A DNA stretch of 64,000 bases. Source: Caulobacter sp. SL161. Lineage in GTDB: Bacteria > Pseudomonadota > Alphaproteobacteria > Caulobacterales > Caulobacteraceae. The position numbers were made by a program, and so were the translations under genes. The stretch is from the NCBI RefSeq assembly GCF_026672375.1, contig NZ_JAPPRA010000001.1, positions 2,790,001 to 2,854,000 of the forward strand, written 5' to 3'. A model generated the notes under the pieces. It made no database searches. It had not been told where the DNA came from and saw only the letters and a list, made by a program, of their open reading frames with translations. Positions 33,895 through 44,051 of the stretch are shown here, piece by piece; the first letter of the stretch is position 1, and the number at the start of each line of letters is the position of its first letter.

Positions 33895-34473
33895 CTACTG
33901 AGCCACCGCCAAGGCTTCGATGCGGATGTTCACCGCATCACCGATCGCGCCCGCCCCGATGGTGTGGCCGAACGCCTTGCGGCTGATCTGGCCGGTGATG
34001 GTGAAGCCGGCCTGCTTCTTCTGATTGTTGCCGACGCCCATCTTGTTCAGCTTCACGTCCAGAGTGACGGGCTGGGTCACGCCCATCACGGTCATGTCGC
34101 CTGTGACCTTGGCGGTGGTGTCGCCCGTCTTTTCGACCTTGGTCGACTTGAAGGTCATGGTCGGGTTCTTGGCGGCGTTCAGCCAGCGCTCGGCCTTCAG
34201 ATGTTCATCACGCGCGGTGTTGGCGGTCAGAATGCTGCCGACCGCAACGGTCGCCTCGACGCGCGACTTCTCAGGCGCGGCCTCGTCCAGCCAGATCGTC
34301 CCTTCGGATTGGGCGAACAGGCCCAGGATCGAGGTGAAGCCCATACGGTCGATCGAGAAGAAGGTCTCGGTGTGCGACGAGTCCAGCTTGTAGGCGACTT
34401 CTTCGGCGAAGGCCGGGGCGGCGGCGACCGACAGGGCCGCGCCGGCGATCATGGCGGCGAGCAGGCGTTTCAT
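33895..34473 (-). CDS. YceI-family periplasmic protein
   Basis: A 192-residue protein with a signal peptide at about 1-23 (cleavage after APAFA). The mature lipocalin-like YceI domain starts YKLDSSHTETFFSIDRMGFTSILGLFAQSEGTIWLD. It continues with a conserved DEHLKAERWLNAAKNPTMTFKST segment and GDMTVMGVTQPVTLDVKL. YceI proteins bind isoprenoid-like lipids. It faces the CAP gene tail-to-tail with 2 bases between the stops. Confidence 0.9.
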   Translation of the reverse strand: MKRLLAAMIAGAALSVAAAPAFAEEVAYKLDSSHTETFFSIDRMGFTSILGLFAQSEGTIWLDEAAPEKSRVEATVAVGSILTANTARDEHLKAERWLNAAKNPTMTFKSTKVEKTGDTTAKVTGDMTVMGVTQPVTLDVKLNKMGVGNNQKKQAGFTITGQISRKAFGHTIGAGAIGDAVNIRIEALAVAQ

Positions 34474-34552
34474 GGAGCGTCTCCTTCGTCATTCCCAAGC
34501 GGGACCGGAGCGGACATTCCCGTGCGGCGCTGAACCGCGCAACCCACAAACG

Positions 34553-34585
34553 AAAAGCCCCCGGCCTGGGAGGACCGGGGGCTTC
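34553..34585 (-). terminator. rho-independent terminator of ilvC
   Basis: Stem AAGCCCCCGG/CCGGGGGCTT with a 10-base loop, then TTCG on the minus strand, about 28 bases after the ilvC stop. Confidence 0.8.
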
Positions 34586-34611
34586 GTGGGATGAGCTTGG
34601 GAGCTCGGAGC

Positions 34612-35725
<1,114 letters not shown>

Positions 35726-35913
35726 GGCGAAGCCGACAGAACGCCGAAATGCGGGAGCCTTTGCGGATCCTTTTACGTGGTCCGACACAGCTGCGCTATG
35801 CGGCGCCGCACGCCAGATCCTTCGCCAACGCGAAAGTCGCGCCCCTTCGGCGATCAATGAAGAGGGCGGAAGCCTGCGCCTCCGCCCCTCCTTGAGCGAT
35901 CATCGGTGATCCA

Positions 35914-36843
35914 TCACCAGAACAGGTCGTAGTAGACGCTGAGAACCTGACCGCTCCAAACGTCGACCAAGAGGGCGTTGTCGCCGACCCGAATCCACTC
36001 ACAGCCGATCGGCGGTTGCGGCAGGTCGTAACGCCAGTAGTCCAGATAGTACGAGGGCGTGTACCAGCCGTAAGGCAGGTAGTCGCCATACGACCAGACC
36101 CTCACATGCCAGCCGCTGGGATAGCGATAGGCCGGCGCGCGATATCGGTGGATCGACCGGAAGCTGGGGCGATAGTAGCCGCGATCATAATGCTGACGAC
36201 CCCGATCGCGGTCACGATACTGGCCGTAGCCGGGGCGACGGTCGTCACGGTCCCAGCCGCCACGATCCCAGCCGCCGCGGTTGTCCCAACGATTGTTGTC
36301 CCCGCGATTGTTATCGCGGTCTCGGCCGCGATCACGGCCCCGGTCATCGGATCGATCGCCGCGATTGTTGTTGTCACGGTTCCAACCGCTACGGTCGCGG
36401 TTGTTGTCGTCGCCTCGGTTCCAACCGCTGCCGCCACCTTGGGCGGGAGGCGTCTGGGGTTGAGGTTGCGGTTGAGGCTGATCGCCACCGCGGTTCCAGC
36501 CGCTGCCGCCATTCCCGTCGGGCCGACCGCCACGATCGCCACGCTCTGGGCGATCGCCGCGATTCCAGCCGCTGCCGCCTTGCTGCGATTGAGGTTGAGG
36601 CTGGACATGCGGCTGGGGCCGGTCACCGCCGCGGTTCCAGGCGCCCTGGCCGCCGCGATCACCGGGTTCGCCGCCTTGCCTTCCCCCGCGATCGCCGCGA
36701 TCACCTCGGTCGCCGCGCGGGCCACCGTCGCGCTGCTCGCGCTGGGCCTGCTGCTGGGCGACCACCCCTGCGGCGGCGGCGGCCTCCGCAGCCGCGCCTC
36801 CGATCAGCGAGAGCATCATCGCAGTCGTGATCAGACGTTTCAT
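35914..36843 (-). CDS. RcnB-like protein with long Gly/Arg/Asp/Asn-rich region
   Basis: A 309-residue protein. The start at MKRLITTAMMLSL is preceded by GGAGCAGGAA and gives a signal peptide (about 1-20). Residues about 30-210 are low-complexity: RGDRGD tracts, QPQPQ runs and at least four copies of a SGWNRG motif. The last 95 residues match RcnB-family proteins (GYYRPSFRSIHRYRAPAYRYPSGW, DYLPYGWYTPSYYLDY, GDNALLVDVWSGQVL). RcnB of E. coli is a periplasmic nickel/cobalt homeostasis factor. Function here is inferred only from that domain. Confidence 0.8.
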   Translation of the reverse strand: MKRLITTAMMLSLIGGAAAEAAAAAGVVAQQQAQREQRDGGPRGDRGDRGDRGGRQGGEPGDRGGQGAWNRGGDRPQPHVQPQPQSQQGGSGWNRGDRPERGDRGGRPDGNGGSGWNRGGDQPQPQPQPQTPPAQGGGSGWNRGDDNNRDRSGWNRDNNNRGDRSDDRGRDRGRDRDNNRGDNNRWDNRGGWDRGGWDRDDRRPGYGQYRDRDRGRQHYDRGYYRPSFRSIHRYRAPAYRYPSGWHVRVWSYGDYLPYGWYTPSYYLDYWRYDLPQPPIGCEWIRVGDNALLVDVWSGQVLSVYYDLFW

Positions 36844-36938
36844 TTCCTGCTCCGAAGGGCCTTGAAGCGCGGCCCGGGCTTGTCCCTTGATAGCAGTCTC
36901 TGACTCGCCGGATGAACCGAGCTTGAACGGGAGGCTTG

Positions 36939-37499
36939 ATGTCCGCACACCCTAACGATGTCGTCGGCTTCTGGCGCAAGGCCGGTCCGAGGAAGTGGTT
37001 CGCCAAGGACCCGGCCTTCGACGCCGCGATCGCCCTGAAGTTCGAGCAGACCCACTACCGCGCCTCGATGCGCAAATACGACGCTTGGAATCAGACGCCC
37101 GAAGGCGCCCTAGCCTTGCAGATCCTGCTCGATCAGTTCCCGCGCAACCTGTACCGGGGCACGCCCCACGCCTTCGCCACCGACCCGCTGGCGCGAATGT
37201 TCGCCCGCGAGGCCATCGCCGCCGGCCACGACCAGGACCACGCCATACCGCTAGAGCTTCGGCGGTTCTTCTATCTGCCCTTCGAGCACTCGGAGTCGCT
37301 GGTCGACCAGGAGTTCAGCGTCCAGCTGTTCGCGACGCTGCAGGCCGACACCGGCGACGAAGAGTCGATGAAGTACGCCCTGATCCATCGTGACGTCATC
37401 GCGCGCTTTGGCCGTTTCCCTCATCGTAATCCTGGCCTGGGCCGAGAGACCACAGAGGCCGAACAGGAGTTCCTCGATGAGGGCGGCTTCGCGGGGTGA
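36939..37499 (+). CDS. DUF924 family protein
   Basis: A 186-residue soluble helical protein of the DUF924 family (TPR-like fold). Hallmarks are [21 protein letters not shown] at the N-terminus, [28 protein letters not shown] (about 56-83), and [17 protein letters not shown], then [15 protein letters not shown] lies upstream of the ATG. It is divergent from the RcnB-like gene. Function unknown. Confidence 0.88.
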   Translation: MSAHPNDVVGFWRKAGPRKWFAKDPAFDAAIALKFEQTHYRASMRKYDAWNQTPEGALALQILLDQFPRNLYRGTPHAFATDPLARMFAREAIAAGHDQDHAIPLELRRFFYLPFEHSESLVDQEFSVQLFATLQADTGDEESMKYALIHRDVIARFGRFPHRNPGLGRETTEAEQEFLDEGGFAG

Positions 37500-37593
37500 G
37501 TCGGCGCCTCCTGCTGGAAAAGTCCGCCGGGACTGTGGACGAGCCAAGGCGCCGCAGTGTTCAACACGACGATTCGCGGCCAAAGTAACCGCC

Positions 37594-38433
37594 ATGAGCA
37601 CCGCTGTCCTCGACGCCCCAAAAGCCGCCGCCGACCATCCCGAGCGGCAGTACCTGAACCTGCTGGCCGACATCCTGGAGAGCGGCGTCCAGCGCGGCGA
37701 CCGTACGGGCACGGGGACACTGGGCGTGTTCGGCCGCCAGATCCGTTTTGACCTGGCCAAGGGCTTTCCGGTCCTGACCACCAAGAAGCTGCACCTGCGC
37801 TCGATCATCATCGAGCTGCTGTGGTTCCTGAAGGGCGACACCAACATCGCCTATCTCAAGGACAACGGCGTGCGCATCTGGGACGAGTGGGCCGACGAGA
37901 ACGGCGATCTGGGTCCCGTCTACGGCAAGCAGTGGCGGTCGTGGGCCACGCCCGACGGCCGGGTGATCGACCAGATCTCGGCCCTGGTCGAGAACCTGAA
38001 GACCAACCCCAACAGCCGCCGCCACATCGTCACCGCCTGGAACCCGGCCGATGTCGATGACATGGCCCTGCCGCCCTGCCACTGTCTGTTCCAGTTCTTC
38101 GTCGCGGATGGAAAGCTGTCCTGCCAGCTCTACCAGCGCAGCGCCGACGTGTTCCTGGGCGTGCCGTTCAACATCGCCAGCTACGCGCTCCTGACCATGA
38201 TGGTCGCCAAGGTCGTCGGCCTTCAGCCCGGCGAGTTCGTCCACACCTTCGGCGACGCTCACCTCTACCTGAACCACCTCGACCAAGCCCGCGAGCAATT
38301 GACCCGCGAGCCCTTCGACTTCGCCACGATGAAGATCGCCGACAAGCGCGACCTCTTCGGGTTCGAATATGAGGACTTCACGCTGGAGGGCTACCAGGCT
38401 CACCCGCACATCAAGGCCGAGGTCTCGGTCTAG
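37594..38433 (+). CDS. thyA: thymidylate synthase
   Basis: A 279-residue ThyA that methylates dUMP to dTMP with methylenetetrahydrofolate. It shows [45 protein letters not shown], the catalytic Cys in [13 protein letters not shown], and [19 protein letters not shown] took the ATG of MSTAVLDAP, because the frame upstream has no homology. It shares folate metabolism with folA, 1.1 kb downstream. It meets the quinone oxidoreductase gene tail-to-tail with a 4-bp overlap. Confidence 0.96.
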   Translation: MSTAVLDAPKAAADHPERQYLNLLADILESGVQRGDRTGTGTLGVFGRQIRFDLAKGFPVLTTKKLHLRSIIIELLWFLKGDTNIAYLKDNGVRIWDEWADENGDLGPVYGKQWRSWATPDGRVIDQISALVENLKTNPNSRRHIVTAWNPADVDDMALPPCHCLFQFFVADGKLSCQLYQRSADVFLGVPFNIASYALLTMMVAKVVGLQPGEFVHTFGDAHLYLNHLDQAREQLTREPFDFATMKIADKRDLFGFEYEDFTLEGYQAHPHIKAEVSV

Positions 38434-39455
38434 GGTTTCAACACAATCTTCCCCGCCAGCTTCGCCGATTGCAGCAGGGCCTGGGCCTCGCCGGCCTCGC
38501 TGAGCGGCAGGACCTTGGCGATCTTGGGCTGGATCGCGCCCTCAGCGATCAACAACAACACCCGGGCGAGATCCTGGCGATAGGGCTCCGGCCGCGCGTC
38601 GCGCCAGGAGGTGACGTTGTAGCCCACGACACCTCGGCTCCTTCTGAACAGAGACAGCGCCGACAGCCGATCCGCCGCCAGCATCTTGATCATGGCGCCA
38701 AGGCGCGCCTTGCCGCCCTTGGTCGCGTCGTAGCCGCCGTACAGGACCGCCGTGCCGCCGTCGCGCAGAGCAGCCATCGAGGCGGCCTTGAGGTGCGGGC
38801 CGCCCACATGGTCGAACGCCGCGACCACGCCGCCGCCGGAGATCGCCAGCGCCCGCTCGGCGACGGCTTCGGCGCGGTAGTCGATATGGATCCCGCCCTT
38901 GGCCTCGACCTCGGCCTTCTTGCCCGCCGAGGCCGTGCCGATAGCCCGTACACCCGACAGGCGGGCAAGCTCCAGGAGCAGGCCGCCGACGCCGCCGGCC
39001 GCGCCGTGGACCAGAACCCACTCGCCGGGCGTGGCCGGAGCGACCCGGTGGAACATCTGCCAAGCCGTCAGCCCGTTCAGCACGCCCGCGACCAAGGCCT
39101 CGGCCGGCGCGCCCTCGGGCGCGGCCACCAGGTAGCGGGCTTCGATATTGCGGCGCGAGGCGTAGGAGCCCGTCACCGTCAACGCAGCGACGCGCTGGCC
39201 GACCGTGAAGCCTTGGACATCGGGACCCAGGGCTTCTATCCGGCCCACGAAATCATAACCGGGCGTGACCGGGGCCTTCACGCCCGGATAGAGACCCGTG
39301 CGCATCACGATGTCGGCGAAGGCCACGCCCGCAGCTTCGATCGCCACCCGCGCTTCGCCGGGACCGGGCGGCGGCAGGGCGATCTCGCGGCCCTTCAGCA
39401 CCTCGACGCCGCCCGTCCGGGCCATGTGCATCTCGAACGCCGTCACCGACATCAC
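38430..39455 (-). CDS. zinc-free MDR oxidoreductase (NADPH:quinone reductase-like)
   Basis: A 341-residue medium-chain dehydrogenase/reductase. The GroES-like domain spans about 1-130 (GIDFVGR-like motif [14 protein letters not shown]). The Rossmann domain shows [22 protein letters not shown]. Cys ligands of the structural zinc lobe are absent, so it belongs to the quinone reductase/synaptic vesicle VAT-1-like branch. It lies between thyA and folA on the opposite strand. Substrate unknown. Confidence 0.88.
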   Translation of the reverse strand: MMSVTAFEMHMARTGGVEVLKGREIALPPPGPGEARVAIEAAGVAFADIVMRTGLYPGVKAPVTPGYDFVGRIEALGPDVQGFTVGQRVAALTVTGSYASRRNIEARYLVAAPEGAPAEALVAGVLNGLTAWQMFHRVAPATPGEWVLVHGAAGGVGGLLLELARLSGVRAIGTASAGKKAEVEAKGGIHIDYRAEAVAERALAISGGGVVAAFDHVGGPHLKAASMAALRDGGTAVLYGGYDATKGGKARLGAMIKMLAADRLSALSLFRRSRGVVGYNVTSWRDARPEPYRQDLARVLLLIAEGAIQPKIAKVLPLSEAGEAQALLQSAKLAGKIVLKP

Positions 39456-39554
39456 GCGCCTCCCCGATCCTTGTTATTCGGCTTACAGAGTTATCAACGT
39501 TCAGGTTTGGATCAAGGCATGGCGTACAGCGCCGACGCTCGCTAATCAGGGGGC

Positions 39555-40070
39555 ATGAGCATGCCCACCCTCGCTATTGTCGTCGCCCGCGCCGCCAATG
39601 GGGTGATCGGTCGCGACGGCGACCTGCCCTGGCGCCTGAAATCGGACCTGGCCCTGTTCAAGGCCAACACCCTGTTCAAGCCCATCATCATGGGCCGCAA
39701 GACCTGGGACAGCCTGCCGCGAAAGCCCCTGCCCGGTCGGACCAACATCGTCTTGTCCCGCGACCAGAGCTTCGAGCCCGAGGGCGCGGTGGCCTGCGAG
39801 ACCTGGATGGAGGCGTTTGAGATCGCGCGCGAACAGGCCGCCGATGACGGCGCCGACGAGGTCTGCGTGATCGGCGGCAACGCCTTGTTCGAACTGGCCC
39901 TGCCCAAGGCCAAGCGCCTCTATCTCACCGAGGTGGCCGCCGAGGTCGAGGGAGACGTTCGCTTCCCCGCGTTTGACGAGAGCCTCTGGACCGAAGTCCG
40001 GCGCGAGGGGCACGCCGCCGGCGAAGGCGATGACCACGCCTTCGTCTTTCGCATTCTAGAGCGACGCTAA
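39555..40070 (+). CDS. folA: dihydrofolate reductase
   Basis: A 171-residue DHFR that regenerates tetrahydrofolate after ThyA. It has IVVARAANGVIGRDGDLPWRLKSDLALFK (catalytic Asp about 32), PIIMGRKTWDSLP (NADPH binding), GRTNIVLSRD, and the CVIGGNALFELALPKAKRLYLTEV strand-loop. ATG 39555 or the second Met two codons later may be used. Confidence 0.95.
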   Translation: MSMPTLAIVVARAANGVIGRDGDLPWRLKSDLALFKANTLFKPIIMGRKTWDSLPRKPLPGRTNIVLSRDQSFEPEGAVACETWMEAFEIAREQAADDGADEVCVIGGNALFELALPKAKRLYLTEVAAEVEGDVRFPAFDESLWTEVRREGHAAGEGDDHAFVFRILERR

Positions 40071-40161
40071 ATCCATCACCTGAGGACAAATTCGCGCCGG
40101 GGGTTTTGACGCGCGCAGAGGCGCAAGGCACTTAGGGCGCGCGTGGAGTGGGGCGGGATCG

Positions 40162-41301
40162 ATGGTGGACTTAGACGCAGCGGGCGGAGCGGTGAGCGGC
40201 GGATTGGTCGCCGGCGCCTTGGAGAAGCCCGAGGGCAAGGCGGGCGCGGCCCACGACGGAACTTGCTCGGACTGCGGCCATGCGGTCAGCGGCAACTTTT
40301 GCGCCAATTGCGGTCAACCGACCCATGTCCATCGCACCCTTCTCCATCTGGGCGAGGAGTTGCTGCACGGGGTCATGCACTTCGACGGCCGGGTCTGGCG
40401 CACGGTGCCGTTGCTGGTGACCAACCCGGGCCGACTGACCCGTGAATGGGTCGCGGGTAAGCGCGCACGCTATGTGTCGCCCCTGGGCCTGTTCCTGTTC
40501 ACGATCTTCCTGATGTTCTTCGTGTTGAGCTTCGGCGGCGGGTACAAGGCGCCGAACGGCGGCGCGCTGTCGCCCTCGCTGACGACCGCCGAAGACGTCG
40601 TCGCCAAGACCCGCCAGCAGGTGGCCGAAGCGCGCGCCGAACTCGACGCCACCGAAGCGGCGAGCAAGGGCGATCCTGCGGCCCGGGCAGGCCTGACCGA
40701 GGCGCGGCAAAGGCTGGAGATCACGAGCGATGGTCTCAAGCAGGCGCAGGCCAAGCTCGACGAGTTGAAGTCGACCAAGGCTTCGACGCGCCCGGACGGC
40801 CTGCAGCCCGGCAGCTGGCAGGCCCAGCTTCGCGACGCCACGACCAGCGGCAAGATCAAGTCCACAACGGGTGGCGAGTTCAGTCAGACTGTTCTCAAGA
40901 AGCTCGCAAACCCAGATCTGGCGCTCTACAAGCTGCAGCAGACGACGTACAAGTTTTCGTTCCTGCTGGTGCCGCTGTCGATCCCGTTCGTGGCCCTGCT
41001 GTTCCTGTGGAAACGCGGCTTCACGCTCTATGACCACGGGGTCTTCGTTCTCTATTCCTTGACCTTCATGGCGATGCTGAGCATGGCGCTCGGCTTGTTG
41101 GGCAAAGTGTCGTGGCTGAGCGGCCCGGTGGCGCTGGCCGCAGTATTCGCCCCACCCGCCCACATGTTCGCCCAACTCAAGGGCGCCTACGGCCTGTCGG
41201 TGTTTTCGGCGCTTTGGCGCACCGTGCTGCTGTTGTTGTTCTGCCTGATCGTCCTGAGCCTGTTCCTCGTCGCGATCATCTATCTGGGCCTGGGTCACTG
41301 A
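40162..41301 (+). CDS. DUF3667 membrane protein with zinc ribbon
   Basis: A 379-residue protein. A zinc-ribbon of two CxxC pairs (CSDCGHAVSGNFCANCG, about 32-48) precedes the DUF3667 core HVHRTLLHLGEELLHGVMHFDGRVWRTVPLLVTNPGRLTREWVAGKRARYV. A first TM follows (LFLFTIFLMFFVLSF), then a roughly 100-residue Ala/Glu/Lys-rich coiled-coil-like loop (about 135-230), then four TM segments. Function unknown for the family. Confidence 0.87.
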   Translation: MVDLDAAGGAVSGGLVAGALEKPEGKAGAAHDGTCSDCGHAVSGNFCANCGQPTHVHRTLLHLGEELLHGVMHFDGRVWRTVPLLVTNPGRLTREWVAGKRARYVSPLGLFLFTIFLMFFVLSFGGGYKAPNGGALSPSLTTAEDVVAKTRQQVAEARAELDATEAASKGDPAARAGLTEARQRLEITSDGLKQAQAKLDELKSTKASTRPDGLQPGSWQAQLRDATTSGKIKSTTGGEFSQTVLKKLANPDLALYKLQQTTYKFSFLLVPLSIPFVALLFLWKRGFTLYDHGVFVLYSLTFMAMLSMALGLLGKVSWLSGPVALAAVFAPPAHMFAQLKGAYGLSVFSALWRTVLLLLFCLIVLSLFLVAIIYLGLGH

Positions 41302-41383
41302 CACTTCGGCCCTGGCCGAGGTCAAACAAGCGTTTATAGTTTCTCCGCGCCGCCCGTCAGAGGCGGCCGAGGGAGACACGCGC

Positions 41384-42295
41384 ATGGACATCCAACTGGT
41401 CGCCGACGGCCTGCAATTCCCCGAAGGCCCGATCGCCATGGCCGACGGGTCGGTGATCCTCACCGAAATCCAGGGACAGCGCCTGACCCGTGTCTGGCCG
41501 GACGGCCGTAAGGAGACCGTGGCCGAGACCGGCGGGGGTCCCAACGGCGCAGCGATCGGCCCGGACGGCGCGATCTATGTCACCAACAACGGCGGCAGCT
41601 TCCAGTTCTTCGAGGCCAATGGCCTGAACATTCCCGGTCCCACGCCCCCCACCCACACGGGCGGCGCCATTCAGCGCGTGGACCTGAAAACGGGCGCGAT
41701 CACGACCCTCTACACCGAATGCGACGGCAAGCCGCTGGTCGGACCTAATGACCTGGTTTTCGACAAGCAGGGCGGTTTCTGGTTCACCGACCATGGCTGT
41801 TCGACGCCGGACGGCCGCAGGTATGGCGCCCTGTACTACGCCCTGCCCGACGGCTCGAAGATCACCCGCTGGCGCGACCACTTCGTCTCGCCCAACGGCG
41901 TGGGCCTCTCGCCCGACGAGAAGACCGTCTACATGGCCGACACCATGCTGGGGCGGCTGTGGTCCTTCGACATCGCCTCGCCAGGCGTACTGGCGGACGC
42001 CGTCCCGCTGCTGCCGGGCAACGTGGTCTGCAACCTGCCGGGCTATCAGTTGCTGGACAGCCTGGCGGTCGAGGCGGACGGCAAGGTCTGCGTGGCGACG
42101 ATCATCAATGGCGGGATCACCGCCTTCGCCCCGGACGGCTCGACCGAGCACTACGCCTTCCCGGACGTGATCGTGACCAACATCTGCTTCGGCGGCGCCG
42201 ACATGCGCGATGCCTGGATCACCGCGTCGGGCACCGGCAAGTTGTACAAGGCGCGCTGGCCCCGCCCAGGCCTGAAGCTGAACTTCAACGGCTGA
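41384..42295 (+). CDS. SMP-30/gluconolactonase-family protein
   Basis: A 303-residue six-bladed beta-propeller. Conserved metal-site regions are FPEGPIAMADGSVILTE (Glu about 14), VGPNDLVFDKQGGFWFTDHG (Asn/Asp), and SPNGVGLSPDEKTVYMADT (Asn and Asp). The family hydrolyses lactones of sugars or other organics. GAGGGAGAC lies upstream as the ribosome-binding site. No sugar catabolic gene is adjacent, so the substrate is open. Confidence 0.88.
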   Translation: MDIQLVADGLQFPEGPIAMADGSVILTEIQGQRLTRVWPDGRKETVAETGGGPNGAAIGPDGAIYVTNNGGSFQFFEANGLNIPGPTPPTHTGGAIQRVDLKTGAITTLYTECDGKPLVGPNDLVFDKQGGFWFTDHGCSTPDGRRYGALYYALPDGSKITRWRDHFVSPNGVGLSPDEKTVYMADTMLGRLWSFDIASPGVLADAVPLLPGNVVCNLPGYQLLDSLAVEADGKVCVATIINGGITAFAPDGSTEHYAFPDVIVTNICFGGADMRDAWITASGTGKLYKARWPRPGLKLNFNG

Positions 42296-42359
42296 TGGAG
42301 CTTGGGTCGGCGCGGTAAGAGACGGGGCTGCCCGCGAGGACAGCCCCGCCACATAGGCG

Positions 42360-43451
42360 CTAGTAAAGCGTCCCGAGCGCGGCGCGCTCGAACGCCTTCA
42401 GCTCGTCCGAGCGGCCTTCGCGGATCTTGGTGACCCACTCCGGATCCTGCAGCAGGGCGCGGCCGACGCCGACCATGTCGTACTCGCCGCGTTCAAGCCC
42501 GCCGATCACGTTGTCGATCGAGGTCGGCTGGCTGCCTTCCCCGCCGAACGCGGCGATGAATTCGCCCGACAGGCCGACCGAGCCAACGGTGATGGTCGGC
42601 GCGCCGGTCAGCTTCTTGGTCCAGCCGGCGAAGTTCAGGTCGCTGCCCTCGAACTCCGGCTCCCAGAAGCGGCGCTGGCTGCAGTGGAAGATATCGGCGC
42701 CGGCGTCGGCCAGCGGCTGCAGCCAGGCTTCCATCTCCTTCGGCGTCTCGGCCAGACGGGCGGTGTATTCCTGCTGCTTCCACTGCGACAGGCGGATGAT
42801 GACCGGATAGTCCGGCCCGACCGCCGCGCGCACGGCCTTGAGGATTTCGGCGGCGAAACGGCCCCGTTCCCCGATCGTCGGACCGCCCCAGGCGTCGGTG
42901 CGGACGTTCGTGCCCGACCAGAAGAACTGATCGATCAGATAGCCGTGGGCGCCATGCAGTTCGACGGTGTCAAAGCCCAGACGCTTGGCGTCGGCCGCGG
43001 CGGTGGCGAAGGCCTGGATGGTGTCGGCGATCTCGGCGTCGGTCATCGGCTCGGTGAAGGGGTTGCCGCCGGCCTTGGACAGGCCCGAGGGGCTGTCGAC
43101 CTTGCCCAGCACGTCCTTACCCTTGGCGGCGCCCACGTGCCAAAGCTGCGGCGCAATCTTGCCGCCGGCGGCGTGAACCTCGTCGACCACCTTCTTCCAG
43201 GCCGCCAGCTCCTTCTCGCCGTGGAAGCGCGGCACATTGGCGTCGTTCAGCGAGGCGGGACGCGCGACGCCCGTGCCTTCGGTGACGATCAGGCCGACCT
43301 GGTTCTCGGCGCGGCGACGGTAGTAGGCGGCGACCTCATCGGTCGGCACGCCGCCCGGCGAGAAGGATCGCGTCATCGGCGCCATCACCACCCGGTTGGG
43401 CAGTTTCAGCGACTTGAACTCGAAGGGCTGGAAGAGGGCGTCGAGCGACAT
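42360..43451 (-). CDS. Old Yellow Enzyme-family alkene reductase
   Basis: A 363-residue FMN-dependent TIM-barrel enzyme that reduces activated C=C bonds with NAD(P)H. It shows LPNRVVMAPMTRSFSPGG at the N-terminus and LWHVGAAKG. The active-site segment VELHGAHGYLIDQFFWSGTNVRTDAWGG follows, then a C-terminal YDMVGVGRALLQDPEW phosphate-binding loop. In the segment HGAHGYL the His/His pair that binds the substrate oxygen is present. I start at MSLDALF, which has GGAG upstream. Confidence 0.92.
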   Translation of the reverse strand: MSLDALFQPFEFKSLKLPNRVVMAPMTRSFSPGGVPTDEVAAYYRRRAENQVGLIVTEGTGVARPASLNDANVPRFHGEKELAAWKKVVDEVHAAGGKIAPQLWHVGAAKGKDVLGKVDSPSGLSKAGGNPFTEPMTDAEIADTIQAFATAAADAKRLGFDTVELHGAHGYLIDQFFWSGTNVRTDAWGGPTIGERGRFAAEILKAVRAAVGPDYPVIIRLSQWKQQEYTARLAETPKEMEAWLQPLADAGADIFHCSQRRFWEPEFEGSDLNFAGWTKKLTGAPTITVGSVGLSGEFIAAFGGEGSQPTSIDNVIGGLERGEYDMVGVGRALLQDPEWVTKIREGRSDELKAFERAALGTLY

Positions 43452-43611
43452 GAGGGCTCCAGGGGAGAGAAAACTGCGATCAAAATTCAAACACGCGTTC
43501 GATACCTAAGCCAAGGCAGAAAAACTGCAACGGCTACGGTTCCGAGAGCGAAGGCTTGCGCCGACGCGATAGCGACGCGACAAACGCGGCGCTCAGATGG
43601 AAGGGCGGATC

Positions 43612-44037
43612 ATGGGCGGCAAGCCGGCGAACTGGTGGATCATGCTGGCGGCGGGAATTTTCGCCGCCGTATTCCTGCTGAAGGACTTCATGGACCACGG
43701 CCACGCGATCCTGGCGCACGCAGGTTACAAGGGGCTGCTGACCTCCCCGACCATTCACCACAAGATTGGTGAGGCCTTGATCGGCGTGATCCTGTTCATG
43801 ACCGCCCTGATGCGATCGATCTGGACGCCGGAACGCCTGATCGCCAACCTCAAGACCTCATATCCCCTGATGCTGGTCGGCGCGGCGTTGAACGCCCTGG
43901 CGTGGTTCGGCAGCGGTCTGCCGGCCACCGACTTCAACAAGGTCTGGTTTGCGTTGTTAGTGGTCGTCGGCGTGGGCGCGCCGCCCCTGCTGATCCGCTG
44001 GCTCGGCAAGTCCAAAGGGGCTCAGGCGCAAGCCTGA
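43612..44037 (+). CDS. hypothetical four-helix membrane protein
   Basis: A 141-residue protein, not recognised as a named family. Hydrophobic segments are at about 6-23 (WIMLAAGIFAAVFLLK), 55-70 (EALIGVILFMTALM), 83-102 (YPLMLVGAALNALAWFG) and 108-126 (VWFALLVVVGVGAPPLLI). The second in-frame ATG is preferred because of GGAAGGG upstream. It is divergent from the OYE gene. Role unknown. Confidence 0.65.
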   Translation: MGGKPANWWIMLAAGIFAAVFLLKDFMDHGHAILAHAGYKGLLTSPTIHHKIGEALIGVILFMTALMRSIWTPERLIANLKTSYPLMLVGAALNALAWFGSGLPATDFNKVWFALLVVVGVGAPPLLIRWLGKSKGAQAQA

Positions 44038-44051
44038 GCCCCTCACGGGCC

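Noticed and set aside
36016-36903. A Val/Ala/Ile-rich 295-residue frame opposite the RcnB-like gene
   Set aside because: It is the antisense reading of the RGD/GWNRG repeat tract, with no RBS and no recognisable domain.
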